A stretch of 64,000 bases of DNA from assembly GCA_022376925.1 (NCBI GenBank), contig JAIOJX010000002.1, positions 65,496,001-65,560,000 on the forward strand. The letters run 5' to 3'. The notes under the pieces are model-generated. The model saw nothing but the letters and a program-made list of their open reading frames with translations, ran no database searches and was not told the origin of the DNA. This document shows positions 11,146 to 22,980 of this stretch, piece after piece. The DNA is from Tragulus kanchil (lineage: Eukaryota; Chordata; Mammalia; Artiodactyla; Tragulidae). Both the position numbers and the translations under genes were made by a program. The stretch's first letter is position 1. Each line of letters starts with the position of its first letter.

Positions 11146-11774
11146 TACATATTTGCTAGAATATTCTGTAAATGCACTAGGATACTTTTATTCCAAGTAA
11201 TGTCTCACTTAAGTAAAAAAATACTTGATAAGATTATAATTGCTGTGTTCACTTTTCATGATTCTTTGTCTAATTAGGTAAAATATACCTCACAGGTATA
11301 TTTCTTTTTTTAAAAAAACCCTCCTCTAGGATTTGCAATAACTCTTTCCTACTGTCTCTTTCCAAAAAAGTAACTGCCAACAACAGATATCAATTAAGCA
11401 CTAACTGTACACAGAGTACAGGTGTGTGGGAGAGATTGAAAATGAGAAAGTGCAAATACATACGCACATTTTTTCTAACCACATGATATTAGACACAATA
11501 CCTTTCAAAGAATATCCTAGTCTTACAAAGCTAAGCTTTAACAGTATTGACCTTTATTTATAATGAGAAGAGAGCTTTTATCAACACAAGATTCTGGTTC
11601 CTTGTTAACAACGGTGTAAATACCTAAGTACTTTAGAAGCAAATCTATATATGGTAACATTTATTCATTCCACATTTTCTCAAAGTGACTAAAATGGCTG
11701 ATTCCTTTAAAACCTGGAATTTGTTTTTTTATCAGTCATTTGAACAATGATTTGTGAGAGGTTCTTGTTAGGGT
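11146..11774. other. Intergenic DNA, partly duplicated
   Basis: AT-rich DNA without recognised features. The part from 11381 onward reappears at 12477 onward. Confidence 0.45.
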
Positions 11775-13567
11775 ATCCTAACCAGGAAATCCCCTTCATG
11801 GATCACAGCTTTGTCATGGCAAAGTTGCTTTTGTAACTCAATGAAGTTATAAGCCATGCTGTGCAGGGCTACCTGAGACAGATGGGTCATAGTGAAGAGT
11901 TTTGACAAAACGTGCTACACTGGAAGAGAAATGACAAACCACTCCAGTATTCTTGCCATGAGAACCCCATGAACATGAACAACATGAAAAGGCAAAAAGA
12001 TATGACTCTCAAAGATGAATCCTGCAGATGGGAATTGTCCAATATGCTATAAAGGCAGAGCAGAGGGCAATTACTGACAACTAAACAAAGGATGAAGCGA
12101 GTGGGCTAAAGTGGAAATGATGCACAGCTGTGCCAAGTATCTGGCGGTAAAAGTAAATTTCGATGCTGTAAAGAACAATATTGCATAGGAAGCTGGAATG
12201 TTAGGTCCATTAATCAAGGTAAATTGGACACGGTCAAGCAGGAGATGGCAAGAGTGAACATCAACATCTTGGGAATCAGTGAAATGAAATGGATGGGAAT
12301 GGGTGAATTTTTTTCAGATGACCATTATGAAGTCAATAAAAGAGTTAGAAATGCAATACTTGGATGCAATCTCAAAAACAACAGAATGATCTTGGTTCAT
12401 TTCCAAGGCAAATCACTACCATCGCAGTAACTAAAGTCTATGCCTTTGTCCCATCACTTCATGGCAAATAGGAGAACAACAGATATCAATTAAGCACTAA
12501 CTGTACACAGAGTACAGGTGTGTGGAGATTGAAGATGGGAAAGTGCGAATTCCTACGCACGTTTTGTCTAACCACATGATATTAGACACAATACCTTTCA
12601 AAGAATATCCTAGTCTTACAAAGCTAAGCTTTAACAGTATTGACCTTTATTTATAATGAGAAGAGAGCTTTTATCAACACAAGATTCTGGTTCCTTGTTA
12701 ACAACGGTGTAAATACCTAAGTACTTTAGAAGCAAATCTATATAGGGATAACATTTATTAATTCCACATTTTCTCAAAGTGACTAAAATGGCTGCTTCCT
12801 TTAAAACCTGGAATTTGTTTTTATCAGTCATTTGAACAATGATTTGTGAGAGGTTCTTGTTAGGGTATCCTAACCAGGAAATCCCCTTCATGGATCACAG
12901 CTTTGTCATGGCAAAGTTGCTTTTGTAACTCAATGAAGTTATAAGCCATGCTGTGCAGGGCTACCTGAGACAGATGGGTCATAGTGAAGAGTTTTGACAA
13001 AACGTGCTACACTGGAAGAGAAATGACAAACCACTCCAGTATTCTTGCCATGAGAACCCCATGAACATGAACAACATGAAAAGGCAAAAAGATATGACTC
13101 TCAAAGATGAATCCTGCAGATGGGAATTGTCCAATATGCTATAAAGGCAGAGCAGAGGGCAATTACTGACAACTAAACAAAGGATGAAGCGAGTGGGCTA
13201 AAGTGGAAATGATGCACAGCTGTGCCAAGTATCTGGCGGTAAAAGTAAATTTCGATGCTGTAAAGAACAATATTGCATAGGAAGCTGGAATGTTAGGTCC
13301 ATTAATCAAGGTAAATTGGACACGGTCAAGCAGGAGATGGCAAGAGTGAACATCAACATCTTGGGAATCAGTGAAATGAAATGGATGGGAATGGGTGAAT
13401 TTTTTTCAGATGACCATTATGAAGTCAATAAAAGAGTTAGAAATGCAATACTTGGATGCAATCTCAAAAACAACAGAATGATCTTGGTTCATTTCCAAGG
13501 CAAATCACTACCATCGCAGTAACTAAAGTCTATGCCTTTGTCCCATCACTTTATGGCAAATAGGAGA
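11381..13567 (+). repeat. Tandem duplication C (1.09 kb x 2)
   Basis: Copy 1 is 11381-12476 and copy 2 is 12477-13567, offset 1092-1096 with small indels. About ten substitutions and indels fall in the first 100 bases of copy 2 and few elsewhere. The unit carries the 5' portion of a BovB LINE, so the same short endonuclease-like frame appears at 12224-12430 and 13316-13522. Confidence 0.97.
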
Positions 13568-13968
13568 AAAAGTGGAATCAGTGACAAAATCACTGTGAAC
13601 AGTGACTGCAGTCATGGAATTAAAGACACTTGGTCCTTGGAAGAAAAGCTATGACAAACCTAGACAGCGTATTAAAAAGCAAAGACATACTTTGCTGACA
13701 AAAGTCCATATAGTCATGTACTGATGTGATTACAAAGAAGGTTGAGCACAAAAGAACTGATGCTTTTGAACTGTGGTGCTGGAGAAGATACTTGAGAGTC
13801 CCTTTAACAGCAGGGGGATCAAACCAGTCAATCCTAAAGGAAATCAACCCTGAATATTCATTGGAAAGACTGGTGCTGAAGCTGAAGTTCCAATATTTTG
13901 GCTACTTGATGAGAAAGGCTGACTCACTGGAAAAGACCCTGATGCTGGGAGAGAGTGAAGCGAATTAG
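11775..13968 (+). mobile_element. BovB LINE, internally deleted (distorted by duplication)
   Basis: After removing duplication C this is one BovB (RTE clade) copy. Its 5' part runs from ggaaatccccttcatggatc through ctccagtattcttgcc and gtaaagaacaatattgcata. That leads into the endonuclease-domain frame with the motif VKQEMARVNINILGISEMKW (12224-12430). It then jumps to the 3' ORF region, with KRTDAFELWCWRR and SNQSILKEINPE motifs at 13726-13968. The reverse transcriptase core is missing, so an internal deletion of roughly 2 kb is inferred by comparison with the usual ~3.2 kb element. Stops are present and the BovB 3' terminus is absent. Confidence 0.88.
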
Positions 13969-15652
13969 CACACATGCATACAGTAAGCATTAAAATTTGC
14001 TCCTATCCTTAAAAATAGGGGTACTGTGAACAGACCATGGACAATCAAGCTAAACAGATATGGATTCTCATTCCTTCTTAGCTTGGGCTAACTCTGTGAA
14101 CCTGCACAAACTTCCCAGCCTCCAAGAATTTTAACTTTCTATCTCAAAAAATGGAGAGAATATTTTTAATTTGTCAGATATTTGTAAGAATTAAATGAAA
14201 CTAAATAAATCTGACACATAGTATAGACTCCATAAATACTGGTTCCACTCTTAGCCTTCCTTGTAGAAATCTCCATTCACCAAAATCTTCCCCAAACACA
14301 TACTAGATATTCTGAAAATGTTTAATAAGTGGATTATGATGAGGAATTTGTGAGCCTATACTTTCCTTACTGGAATCAGCTGACAGAAATTTACCATAGC
14401 TCTACAGCCCAAAAGGACAAATGTTTGATGCATTTTCTAAGTAATGGTGCCCAAACTTGGAAAACTGTATGGTATGTGTTTCTACTTATTGGTGAATGGT
14501 CACTCTCACATAATGCTAACATGAGTATACTTAATTTGTTACAGACTGTTGCTGGATCTCTGTATATTACCTTTTCAAGGCAAATCACTACCATCGCAGT
14601 AACTAAAGTCTATGCCTTTGTCCCATCACTTTATGGCAAATAGGAGAAAAAGTGGAATCAGTGACAAAATCACTGTGAACAGTGACTGCAGTCATGGAAT
14701 TAAAGACACTTGGTCCTTGGAAGAAAAGCTATGACAAACCTAGACAGCGTTTAAAAGCAAAGACATACTTTGCTGACAAAAGTCCATATAGTCATGTACT
14801 GATGTGATTACAAAGAAGGTTGAGCACAAAAGAACTGATGCTTTTGAACTGTGGTGCTGGAGAAGATACTTGAGAGTCCCTTTAACAGCAGGGGGATCAA
14901 ACCAGTCAATCCTAAAGGAAATCAACCCTGAATATTCATTGGAAAGACTGGTGCTGAAGCTGAAGTTCCAATATTTTGGCTACTTGATGAGAAAGGCTGA
15001 CTCACTGGAAAAGACCCTGATGCTGGGAGAGAGTGAAGCGAATTAGCACACATGCATACAGTAAGCATTAAAATTTGCTCCTATCCTTAAAAATAGGGGT
15101 ACTGTGAACAGACCATGGACAATCAAGCTAAACAGATATGGATTCTCATTCCTTCTTAGCTTGGGCTAACTCTGTGAACCTGCACAAACTTCCCAGCCTC
15201 CAAGAATTTTAACTTTCTATCTCAAAAAATGGAGAGAATATTTTTAATTTGTCAGATATTTGTAAGAATTAAATGAAACTAAATAAATTTGACACATAGT
15301 ATAGACTCCATAAATACTGGTTCCACTCTTAGCCTTCCTTGTAGAAATCTCCATTCACCAAAATCTTCCCCAAACACATACTAGATATTCTGAAAATGTT
15401 TAATAAGTGGATTATGATGAGGAATTTGTGAGCCTATACTTTCCTTACTGGAATCAGCTGACAGAAATTTACCATAGCTCTACAGCCCAAAAGGACAAAT
15501 GTTTGATGCATTTTCTAAGTAATGGTGCCCAAACTTGGAAAACTGTATGGTATGTGTTTCTACTTATTGGTGAATGGTCACTCTCACATAATGCTAACAT
15601 GAGTATACTTAATTTGTTACAGACTGTTGCTGGATCTCTGTATATTACCTTT
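13495..15652 (+). repeat. Tandem duplication D (1.08 kb x 2)
   Basis: Copy 1 is 13495-14574 and copy 2 is 14575-15652, offset 1078-1080. A 2-bp loss in an A-run (gtattaaaaagc versus gtttaaaagc) shifts the offset. The unit contains the BovB 3' ORF piece, seen again at 14804-15046. It overlaps duplication C's second copy by about 70 bp. Confidence 0.97.
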
Positions 15653-15798
15653 AATCTAGAGATACAACTTCCAAAAATTTTCACAAAAAAGTAAATAGGA
15701 ATAGGCAAAGAAATTTATCTACAAAGATGATCATTCTGATACTATTCATTATATAAAAATACTTAGGCATCTATATGCTCAACAGTAAATGATCAGGT
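13969..15798. other. Non-repeat DNA within and after duplication D
   Basis: Apart from the second BovB piece at 14575-15046, I recognise nothing. The ~100-codon open frame at 14329-14643 (again at 15407-15694) runs across the duplication junction in its first copy and is not credible as a gene. Confidence 0.45.
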
Positions 15799-15809
15799 AA
15801 AGTGAAGTA

Positions 15810-16030
15810 TGGGGCTTCCCAGGTGGCAGTAGTGGTATAGAATATGGCTGCCAATGCAGGAGACATAAGAGACTTGGGTTCGATTCCTGGGTTGGGAAGA
15901 AACCTGGAGGAGGAAATGGCAATCCACTCCAGTATTCTTTCCTGAAAAATTCCATGGACAGGGGAGCCTAGCGGGCCACAGTCCAGGGAATTGCAAAGAG
16001 TCGGGCATGACTGAGCATGCTCTCACACAC
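15810..16030 (+). mobile_element. Bov-tA SINE
   Basis: The head is ggcttcccaggtggcagtag with B-box-like ggttcgattcctgg. The BovB-derived body contains ccactccagtattctttcct and ggagcctagcgggccacagt. The 3' end is gggcatgactgagcatgc. The 11-bp direct repeat aaagtgaagta at 15799-15809 and 16031-16041 is a target-site duplication. Confidence 0.95.
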
Positions 16031-16041
16031 AAAGTGAAGTA

Positions 16042-18888
16042 CTTTTAAATAACTAATTGTGAGATAGCAAAGTACATTTCTTGACATGAAATGATGTACA
16101 CAATATGCTGTTGTGACAAAAAACATCTTGAAATTCTGTATATAGAATCATACTATTTTTTAATTAATTATGTTTTTTAAAAGACAAATCTGAGGGAGTT
16201 TAATTAAAATATATTAAGAATGGCTATGTTTGTCTCTACAGCAAGGCAGGTGATTTGTATTTCTTTTAGCCTATGTGCATCTTTTCTAATTCTCCAGTGA
16301 GGAGCTCTGAGTCAATTCAACCCCTCATCATTTCCCTTCTGCTTTTTCCTTCACTGGTGGTATATTCCAAAGAACTGAGCATAGCATGTTACTTATACAG
16401 TGTGGTCTAAAATCCCATCCTTTTTTCTTTAAATAGATTTACTTGAGTGACCTTGAATAGCCTAAATAATAAAATAGTTGAGAAGGATTTTTGTGGGGAG
16501 AATAACTAGACTTGTGAGATGTCATCAGCACCATTTGGATTCTCTACTTAGTTTTTTAGTCATCAGAATAAACTGGTATCTATATATGTCTTTCTGCATA
16601 ATTAGGAATAGACTAAAGAAGTATCCTCTAAGTAGAAAGTAGTGCATTTTCTATGTAGAAGCACTACATATTTTATTAATCAACCTAAATGGCACGTTAA
16701 TGAGTTGAGATATAGTGTACAACCCTGAGTATTTAATTTATTACTCTGGAGAAACTTGAATTCAGAATGCAAATGTCAGGTTTCTCTGAGAAATCTCATG
16801 TACCTAATATTGTTTCTGGCTCTTTAATTCAATGTAATATTTATTTTTTCTGCCTTTAACACAAACACATGTACACTATTGTTAAAGTGGTCTATAAAAT
16901 ACATTTGTGTGTTTTTGCTGAGAAGGCAAACAACATACAATAGAAGACCCATCTAAGCAGTGTAAATATATAGGTGAACTTTCCCAAAACACTCTCTGTG
17001 CTTATAAAATGAAGTGGTCTGGAAATGGGTTCTACTCGCCTCCACTGACCTTTGGCTCCTGTATGTCTTCCTCTTTACCTGCCTTCTCAAAATACTCTCA
17101 TGGAAGCTTTTACTCGACCTAAAAATAGCTCCCAGATGTCTTGCTACCTCACTGTGTAGCCCTTCTCCCCTTTACTAAGATTGTAGGCTTAGGAAAGACA
17201 GCAGAATGGGTTTAACAAAGGACTTGTTTTTGGCTCAAAATAAGTTCATTCTATGACCTTTCTAGGTCTCTACGTGAATAGTTCAGAAATACAGAAAACT
17301 GTTTTCTGTAACTTTACTTATAAATAAACAGCATTTTGAAGTTACAGCATAATTCTTGGGTTTATCTCACTATTTTTCTATTCTTTCAAGGAGCTGTCTC
17401 ATATATCCAATCAATGACAAACTCTTAACAATATTGAGTCACTCAAGGGAGCCTTTCCAATCATTTCCTTCTGCTTTTTCCTTCACTGGTGGTATATTCC
17501 AAAGAACTGAGCATAGCATGTTACTTATACAGTGTGGTCTAAAATCCCATCCTTTTTTCTTTAAATAGATTTACTTGAGTGACCTTGAATAGCCTAAATA
17601 ATAAAATAGTTGAGAAGGATTTTGTGGGGAGAATAACTAGACTTGTGAGATGTCATCAGCACCATTTGGATTCTCTACTTAGTTTTTTAGTCATCAGAAT
17701 AAACTGGTATCTATATATGTCTTTCTGCATAATTAGGAATAGACTAAAGAAGTATCCTCTAAGTAGAAAGTAGTGCATTTTCTATGTAGAAGCACTACAT
17801 ATTTTATTAATCAACCTAAATGGCACGTTAATGAGTTGAGATATAGTGTACAACCCTGAGTATTTAATTTATTACTCTGGAGAAACTTGAATTCAGAATG
17901 CAAATGTCAGGTTTCTCTGAGAAATCTCATGTACCTAATATTGTTTCTGGCTCTTTAATTCAATGTAATATTTATTTTTTCTGCCTTTAACACAAACACA
18001 TGTACACTATTGTTAAAGTGGTCTATAAAATATATTTGTGTGTTTTTGCTGAGAAGGCAAACAACATACAATAGAAGACCCATCTAAGCAGTGTAAATAT
18101 ATAGGTGAACTTTCCCAAAACACTCTCTGTGCTTATAAAATGAAGTGGTCTGGAAATGGGTTCTACTCGCCTCCACTGACCTTTGGCTCCTGTATGTCTT
18201 CCTCTTTACCTGCCTTCTCAAAATACTCTCATGGAAGCTTTTACTCGACCTAAAAATAGCTCCCAGATGTCTTGCTACCTCACTGTGTAGCCCTTCTCCC
18301 CTTTACTAAGATTGTAGGCTTAGGAAAGACAGCAGAATGGGTTTAACAAAGGACTTGTTTTTGGCTCAAAATAAGTTCATTCTATGACCTTTCTAGGTCT
18401 CTACGTGAATAGTTCAGAAATACAGAAAACTGTTTTCTGTAACTTTACTTACAAATAAACAGCATTTTGAAGTTACAGCATAATTCTTGGGTTTATCTCA
18501 CTATTTTTCTATTCTTTCAAGGAGCTGTCTCATATATCCAATCAATAAGTGACAAACTCTAACATATTGAGTCACTTGCTAAATGTCCAAGTTGAATGTT
18601 CTGCTTACATGTCCAGGAAGTAGCTCCTGTTTTCCCACATCCTATGATTAATAACTATTACAAAATTCCCAGGCAATGTGGTGGGTTAGTGGTTTAACTC
18701 TGACCCACTCTAGGAATGAAAGTCAAATTAATACAAAAGTATATGCATCATGCACCTTGGTGAACCAGCTTATGCTCTGAATGTGGCACAATGTTTCAAA
18801 AGGATAGTTCATTAGTAAGAAAATAGATCTATATTGTAATTTGTGCCCTCCTCATGAATCATTGTAGACAAAGTTTCCAATTTTGGCA
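16042..18888. other. AT-rich intergenic DNA, mostly duplicated
   Basis: I see no recognisable gene or repeat family. Most of it belongs to duplication E. The open frames at 17356-17773 are not protein-like. Confidence 0.45.
16328..18577 (+). repeat. Tandem duplication E (1.13 kb x 2)
   Basis: Copy 1 is 16328-17460 and copy 2 is 17461-18577, offset about 1132. The copies begin at tcatttccc/tcatttcc and end near gagtcact. Small indels cluster at the copy-1 end (tcaatgacaaactcttaaca versus tcaataagtgacaaactct). Confidence 0.97.
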
Positions 18889-18889
18889 T

Positions 18890-19075
18890 GAAAGTGAAAG
18901 CACTGAAAGTGAAACTCACTCAGTCATGTCTGACAGTTTGCAACCCCACGGACAAGCCATGGCAAGAATACTGGAGTTGGTAGCCATGTCCTTCTCCAGG
19001 GGATCTTCTCAACCTAGGGATTGAACCTAGGTCTCCTGTATTGCAGGCAGATTCTGTACCGTCTGAGCCACCCTT
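18890..19075 (-). mobile_element. Bov-tA SINE, antisense
   Basis: On the minus strand it has the tRNA-like head (gtggctcagacggtacagaa, with ggttcaatccctag-like B box), then ccccctggagaagg-like and tattcttgccatgg blocks, and a 3' end related to gtttgcaaccccacg in plus orientation. No clear target-site duplication was found. Confidence 0.85.
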
Positions 19076-19078
19076 GTT

Positions 19079-20215
19079 GCTGTTACATACCCCTTACCTA
19101 TGGCCAAACTTACAATAAAATATCTCCAGTAAGAGAGGCAGTGGAGCCTGACTAAATACTCAATCAAGGGTTTTATCTTTAAAAAGAATCTGTTTGAAGA
19201 ACATCCTCCTTCATTAGTTTCTTTGGTCAACATTTTCAAGCAGAGAAATGGACTTAGACACGTATATGACCTTGGGATTAGAATGAAGCTATAAAAAGCA
19301 TGCTTTTATAAGAACAAGCAGTCAGATAGTGGGATGGATCTTCACTGGTTTTCTGCCTACTATGTGGAATTGAGCCCTAAGACCTGGTGTGTGCATTAGC
19401 ACATCAGCTCATGAGAAAGCACTATCACTATGTCTAACTGGGGGTCACTATGCTTTTCCTTCAAATGGACAGGAGCAAAAAATCTTAGGTTCAGAAATGT
19501 TCTTTGTGCTGCTATAAACAGGTCAGTCAAACATCATTTGATCAACATTAAAACAGAAAACTGGGTAGCAGTTGAAGTTACAAATAGTTTTCTGTGAACT
19601 TGGATGTCTTGAGCAAAGTTGTTTGCATAATCTCTGCAGCAACAACATTCCACATGCATATTTCTCTTTAAAAAGGAGCTCCATACTCAGTGGTATTCTG
19701 GGTTCAAGGTCTGAACAAAAAGCTTCTCAAGTCAAAAGGCCTGAGCTAAAAATTGTGATGTAGAGAAGGTCATACATGTTTGACTTCTCCTTTAAATCAT
19801 TTATAGATGACTAAAAGCCATATATTGATTTACAGTACAAATTTTCTTAAATCCCTGAACTTGAACTTGCATTATCTAGCCCAATATCTTCCCAAATGTT
19901 TACAGTTCCTACAAATAAGACAAAGCAACATACACAACACTAAGCAGAAAAGAAAGTGAATGCACAGCAAACTTGCTTGTATAGGTTTTCTTAAGGCCTG
20001 GAAATATAAGTTTTCTCAAGGCCTGGATGTAAAAAATGTTACATGTAGCCTACCATTTTCATGGCATTTTTGCAAAATACATAATCTCAAAGTGTATTGT
20101 AACATTTAATTTTTCAAAATGAAAATACAAAACCTAGAGAACTAAATGTAAAAAATAAAAAGTGAATCTCTGAATTATACATATTTTGAATATCTTACTT
20201 TCTCAAAATTTGGTC
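19079..20215. other. Intergenic DNA, nothing recognised
   Basis: Single-copy sequence without recognisable repeats or exons. It is free of the kilobase duplications. Confidence 0.45.
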
Positions 20216-20231
20216 AAGATAGAATTAATAA
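20216..20231 (+). repeat. L1 target-site duplication, left copy
   Basis: The 16-bp sequence aagatagaattaataa recurs at 21766-21781 on the other side of the L1 ORF2 fragment. Confidence 0.85.
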
Positions 20232-21765
20232 GAGCTAATGCCTGTCCTTCTAAAATTCTTCCAAAAAATTGCACAGGAAGGAACACTTCCAAACACATTC
20301 TACGAGGCCACCATCACCCTGGTACCCAAGCCAGGCAAAGACAACACAAAAAAGGAGAATTACAGACCAACTTCTCTGATGAATTTATACGCCAAGATCC
20401 TTAACAAAATCCTAGCAAATAGAATTGAACATCACCCCAAAAAGCTCATACATCATGATCAAGTCGGGTTCATCCCAGGCATGTGGGGATTCTTAAATAT
20501 CCACCAATCAATCAATGTGATACACCATATCAACAAATTGAGAGACAAAAATCACATGATCATCTCAATAGATGCAGAAAAAGCCTTTGACAAAAATCCA
20601 ACACCAATTTATGATAAAAACTCTTCAGAAAATGGGCACAGAAGGAACCTATCTCAACATAGTGAAAGCCATATATGAGAAGCCCACAGCGAACATTATC
20701 CTCAATGGTGAAAAACTGAAAGCATTCCCTCTAAGATCAGGAATAAGACAAGGGTGTCCACTTTCACCACTATTATTCAACAGAGTCCTGGAAGTTCTAG
20801 CAACAGCAATAAGAGAAGAGAAAGAAAGAAAAGGAATCCAGATTGGAAAGGAAGAAGTCAAACTCTCTCTTTTTGCAGACGACATGATATTATACATAGA
20901 AAACCCCAAAGACACTATTACAAAGCTACTGGAGCTAATCAATGAATTCAGCAAAGTCACGGGATATAAAATCAATACACAGAAATCATTGGTATTCCTA
21001 TATACAAGCAATGAAAAATCAGAAAACAAAATCAATGAGGCAATCCCCTTCACCATCACAACCAAAAGAATAAAATACCTAGGGATAAACCTACCCAAAG
21101 AAGCAAAAGAATTGTACACAGAAAATTACAAGACACTCATGAGAGAAATCAAAGAAGAGAGTCCATGTTCCTGGGTCAGAAGAATCAATATTGTGAAAAT
21201 GACCATACTACCAATCTATAGATTCGATGTGATGCCTATCAAACTACCAATGACATTCTTCACAGAACTAGACCAAAGAATAACACAGTTCATATCAAAA
21301 CACAAAAAGCCTCAAATAGCCAAAGCAATCCTGAGAAAGAAGAATGGAGCTGGCAGAATCAGCCTCCCTAACTTCAGACTCTACTACAAAGCAACAGTCA
21401 TCAAGACAGTATGGTATCGGAACAAAAACAGAAATACAGACCAGTGGAACAAGATCGAGAACCCAGAGACAAACCCACGCACATATGGGTACCTTATTTT
21501 TGACAAAGGAGGCGAACATATAAAATGGGAGAAAGACAGCCTCTTCAACAAATGGTGCTGGGAAAATTGGACAGCTGCATGCAAAAAAAATGAAGTTGGA
21601 ATATTCCTTGACACCATACACAAAGATCAACTCAAAATGGATTAAAGACCTAAATGTAAGACCAGAAACCATCAAATGCTTAGAGGAGAATATAGGCAAA
21701 ACCCTCAAGGACATAAATCAAAGCAAGATCTTCTCTGGCCCACCTACTAGAATAGCAGAACTCAA
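20232..21765 (+). pseudogene. L1 ORF2 fragment (reverse transcriptase), truncated at both ends
   Basis: This is a piece of L1 ORF2 beginning at gagctaatgcctgtcc. The reverse transcriptase region includes [42 protein letters not shown] and [12 protein letters not shown] motifs; FADD is the catalytic box, residues 101-104 of the 20572-21645 frame. Two frameshifts break it, near 20592 and near 21582, both in A-runs. The sequence stops at the ORF2 position encoding RIAEL, well before the ORF2 end, and has no 3' UTR or poly(A). Yet it is flanked by a 16-bp target-site duplication. It is not functional. The homologous downstream portion of this element type is present in the separate insertion at 3241-4473. 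Confidence 0.93.
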
Positions 21766-21781
21766 AAGATAGAATTAATAA
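21766..21781 (+). repeat. L1 target-site duplication, right copy
   Basis: Exact second copy of aagatagaattaataa. Its last five bases are also the start of the 8-bp direct repeat aataaagc that flanks the adjacent SINE. Confidence 0.85.
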
Positions 21782-21784
21782 AGC

Positions 21785-22051
21785 CATATTTTTTGGCCTC
21801 TTTTATTGGTTCTTTACATACTTATTTTCATCCATCTTTATTCTTTGGCCCGTGTGGGCTTCCCATTGCAGTGATCTCTCTTGCTGCAGAGCACTGGCTC
21901 TGGGCGCAAGAGCTCCAGAATGCTGGCTCACAGCTGGACATGCCAGTTCAGCAGTTCTGTGGCATGTGGGATCTCCTGGAGCCAAGGATTGAACCGGAGT
22001 CCCTTGCACTGCAAGGTGGACTCTTTACCCACTAGACCACCAGGGAAGCCC
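21785..22051 (-). mobile_element. CHR-like SINE, antisense
   Basis: On the minus strand it starts gggcttccctggtggtctag and has a B-box-like ggttcaatccttgg. It passes the family blocks (hairpin region and caatgggaagcccacacggg) to an A-rich end (T-run near 21790). A direct repeat aataaagc is found at 21777-21784 and 22052-22059. Confidence 0.88.
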
Positions 22052-22059
22052 AATAAAGC

Positions 22060-22671
22060 AAAATTTTTATGATCAAAATTATTTTTGTTTGTCATCAATG
22101 GAAGGTATGCCTCAAATTACAATTTTTCTTCAATATAATTGAGTTGATTCTTATGAATCTAACCTTGTGGCTGGTATCGTAACCTTTTTACTGTGACAGA
22201 TAATAATTGAGTCTATTCAATAATATCACATCTCTTCTATATTAGGTTGTTCATTTACTAAATTATTATACAATAATAAAACGTAGTGTTAAATAAAATA
22301 TTCCCTGCTATATTAGTAAATAAGAATGTCACAGCCATCAGGGATTCCAGCCTTTCAAATGTATATTTCTAAGCCCAGATAGAATAATACTGGCTATCCA
22401 GCACTCATTAGCCTCTAACCTCAGGAAGTGGCTACAAGAAAGTTCAAGAAGCAGCCAATGGCCATACCCAACATCCTTTATCCTGAAGGGAGAATTAAGG
22501 ATGTGAACAATCAAGAAGCAGGATGCTGGTGGCAGATAGCTGAGATGCATGTGAATGGAATGAATTCAGTGAACCCAGATGCTTACTTGCATCTTCCCAT
22601 ACATAGAAGAGTACTAAATCCCTCAATGAAGACATCTGATTTTCCTTAAGAATAATCTTTTAATATTCTGC
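22060..22671. other. Intergenic DNA, nothing recognised
   Basis: AT-rich sequence. Overlapping frames at 22338-22649 on both strands are not supported as coding. Confidence 0.45.
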
Positions 22672-22980
22672 TTCCCTGGTGGCTCAGCTGGTAAAGAATC
22701 TGCCTGCAATGCAGGAGGCTCAGGTTCGATTCCTGGGTCAGGAAGATCCCCTGAGATAGGATAAGCTACTCACTCCAGTATTCTTGGCCTTCCCTGGTGT
22801 CTCAGGTCGGCAAAGAATCTACCTGCAATGTGGGAGACCTAGGTTCGATCTTTAGGTTGGGTAGATCCCCTGGAGAAGGGAACGGCTGCCCACTCTAGTA
22901 TTCTTGCCTGGAGAATTCCATGGCTCATCCATGTGGTCACAAAGAGTCAGATGTGACTGAAGGACTTCCACTTATCACTT
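22672..22980 (+). mobile_element. Bov-tA SINE dimer
   Basis: Two SINE heads are in the same orientation. The first starts gcttccctggtggctcagct with ggttcgattcctgg. The second starts about 22791 (ccttccctggtgtctcaggt) with ggttcgatctttagg. The second continues into the BovB-derived body (gcctggagaattccatggct, cacaaagagtcagatgtgac). The first unit is truncated after ccagtattcttgg, where the second begins, so this is a head-to-tail dimer or a nested insertion. Confidence 0.88.

Noticed and set aside
12224..13522. Two identical 68-codon frames suggesting a gene pair
   Set aside because: They are the BovB endonuclease-region remnant counted twice because of duplication C.
22723..22740. Possible tRNA gene suggested by the ggttcgattcctgg B-box-like motif
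   Set aside because: The motif belongs to the tRNA-derived head of Bov-tA. No cloverleaf with intact acceptor stem is present, and the same applies to the other SINE heads.
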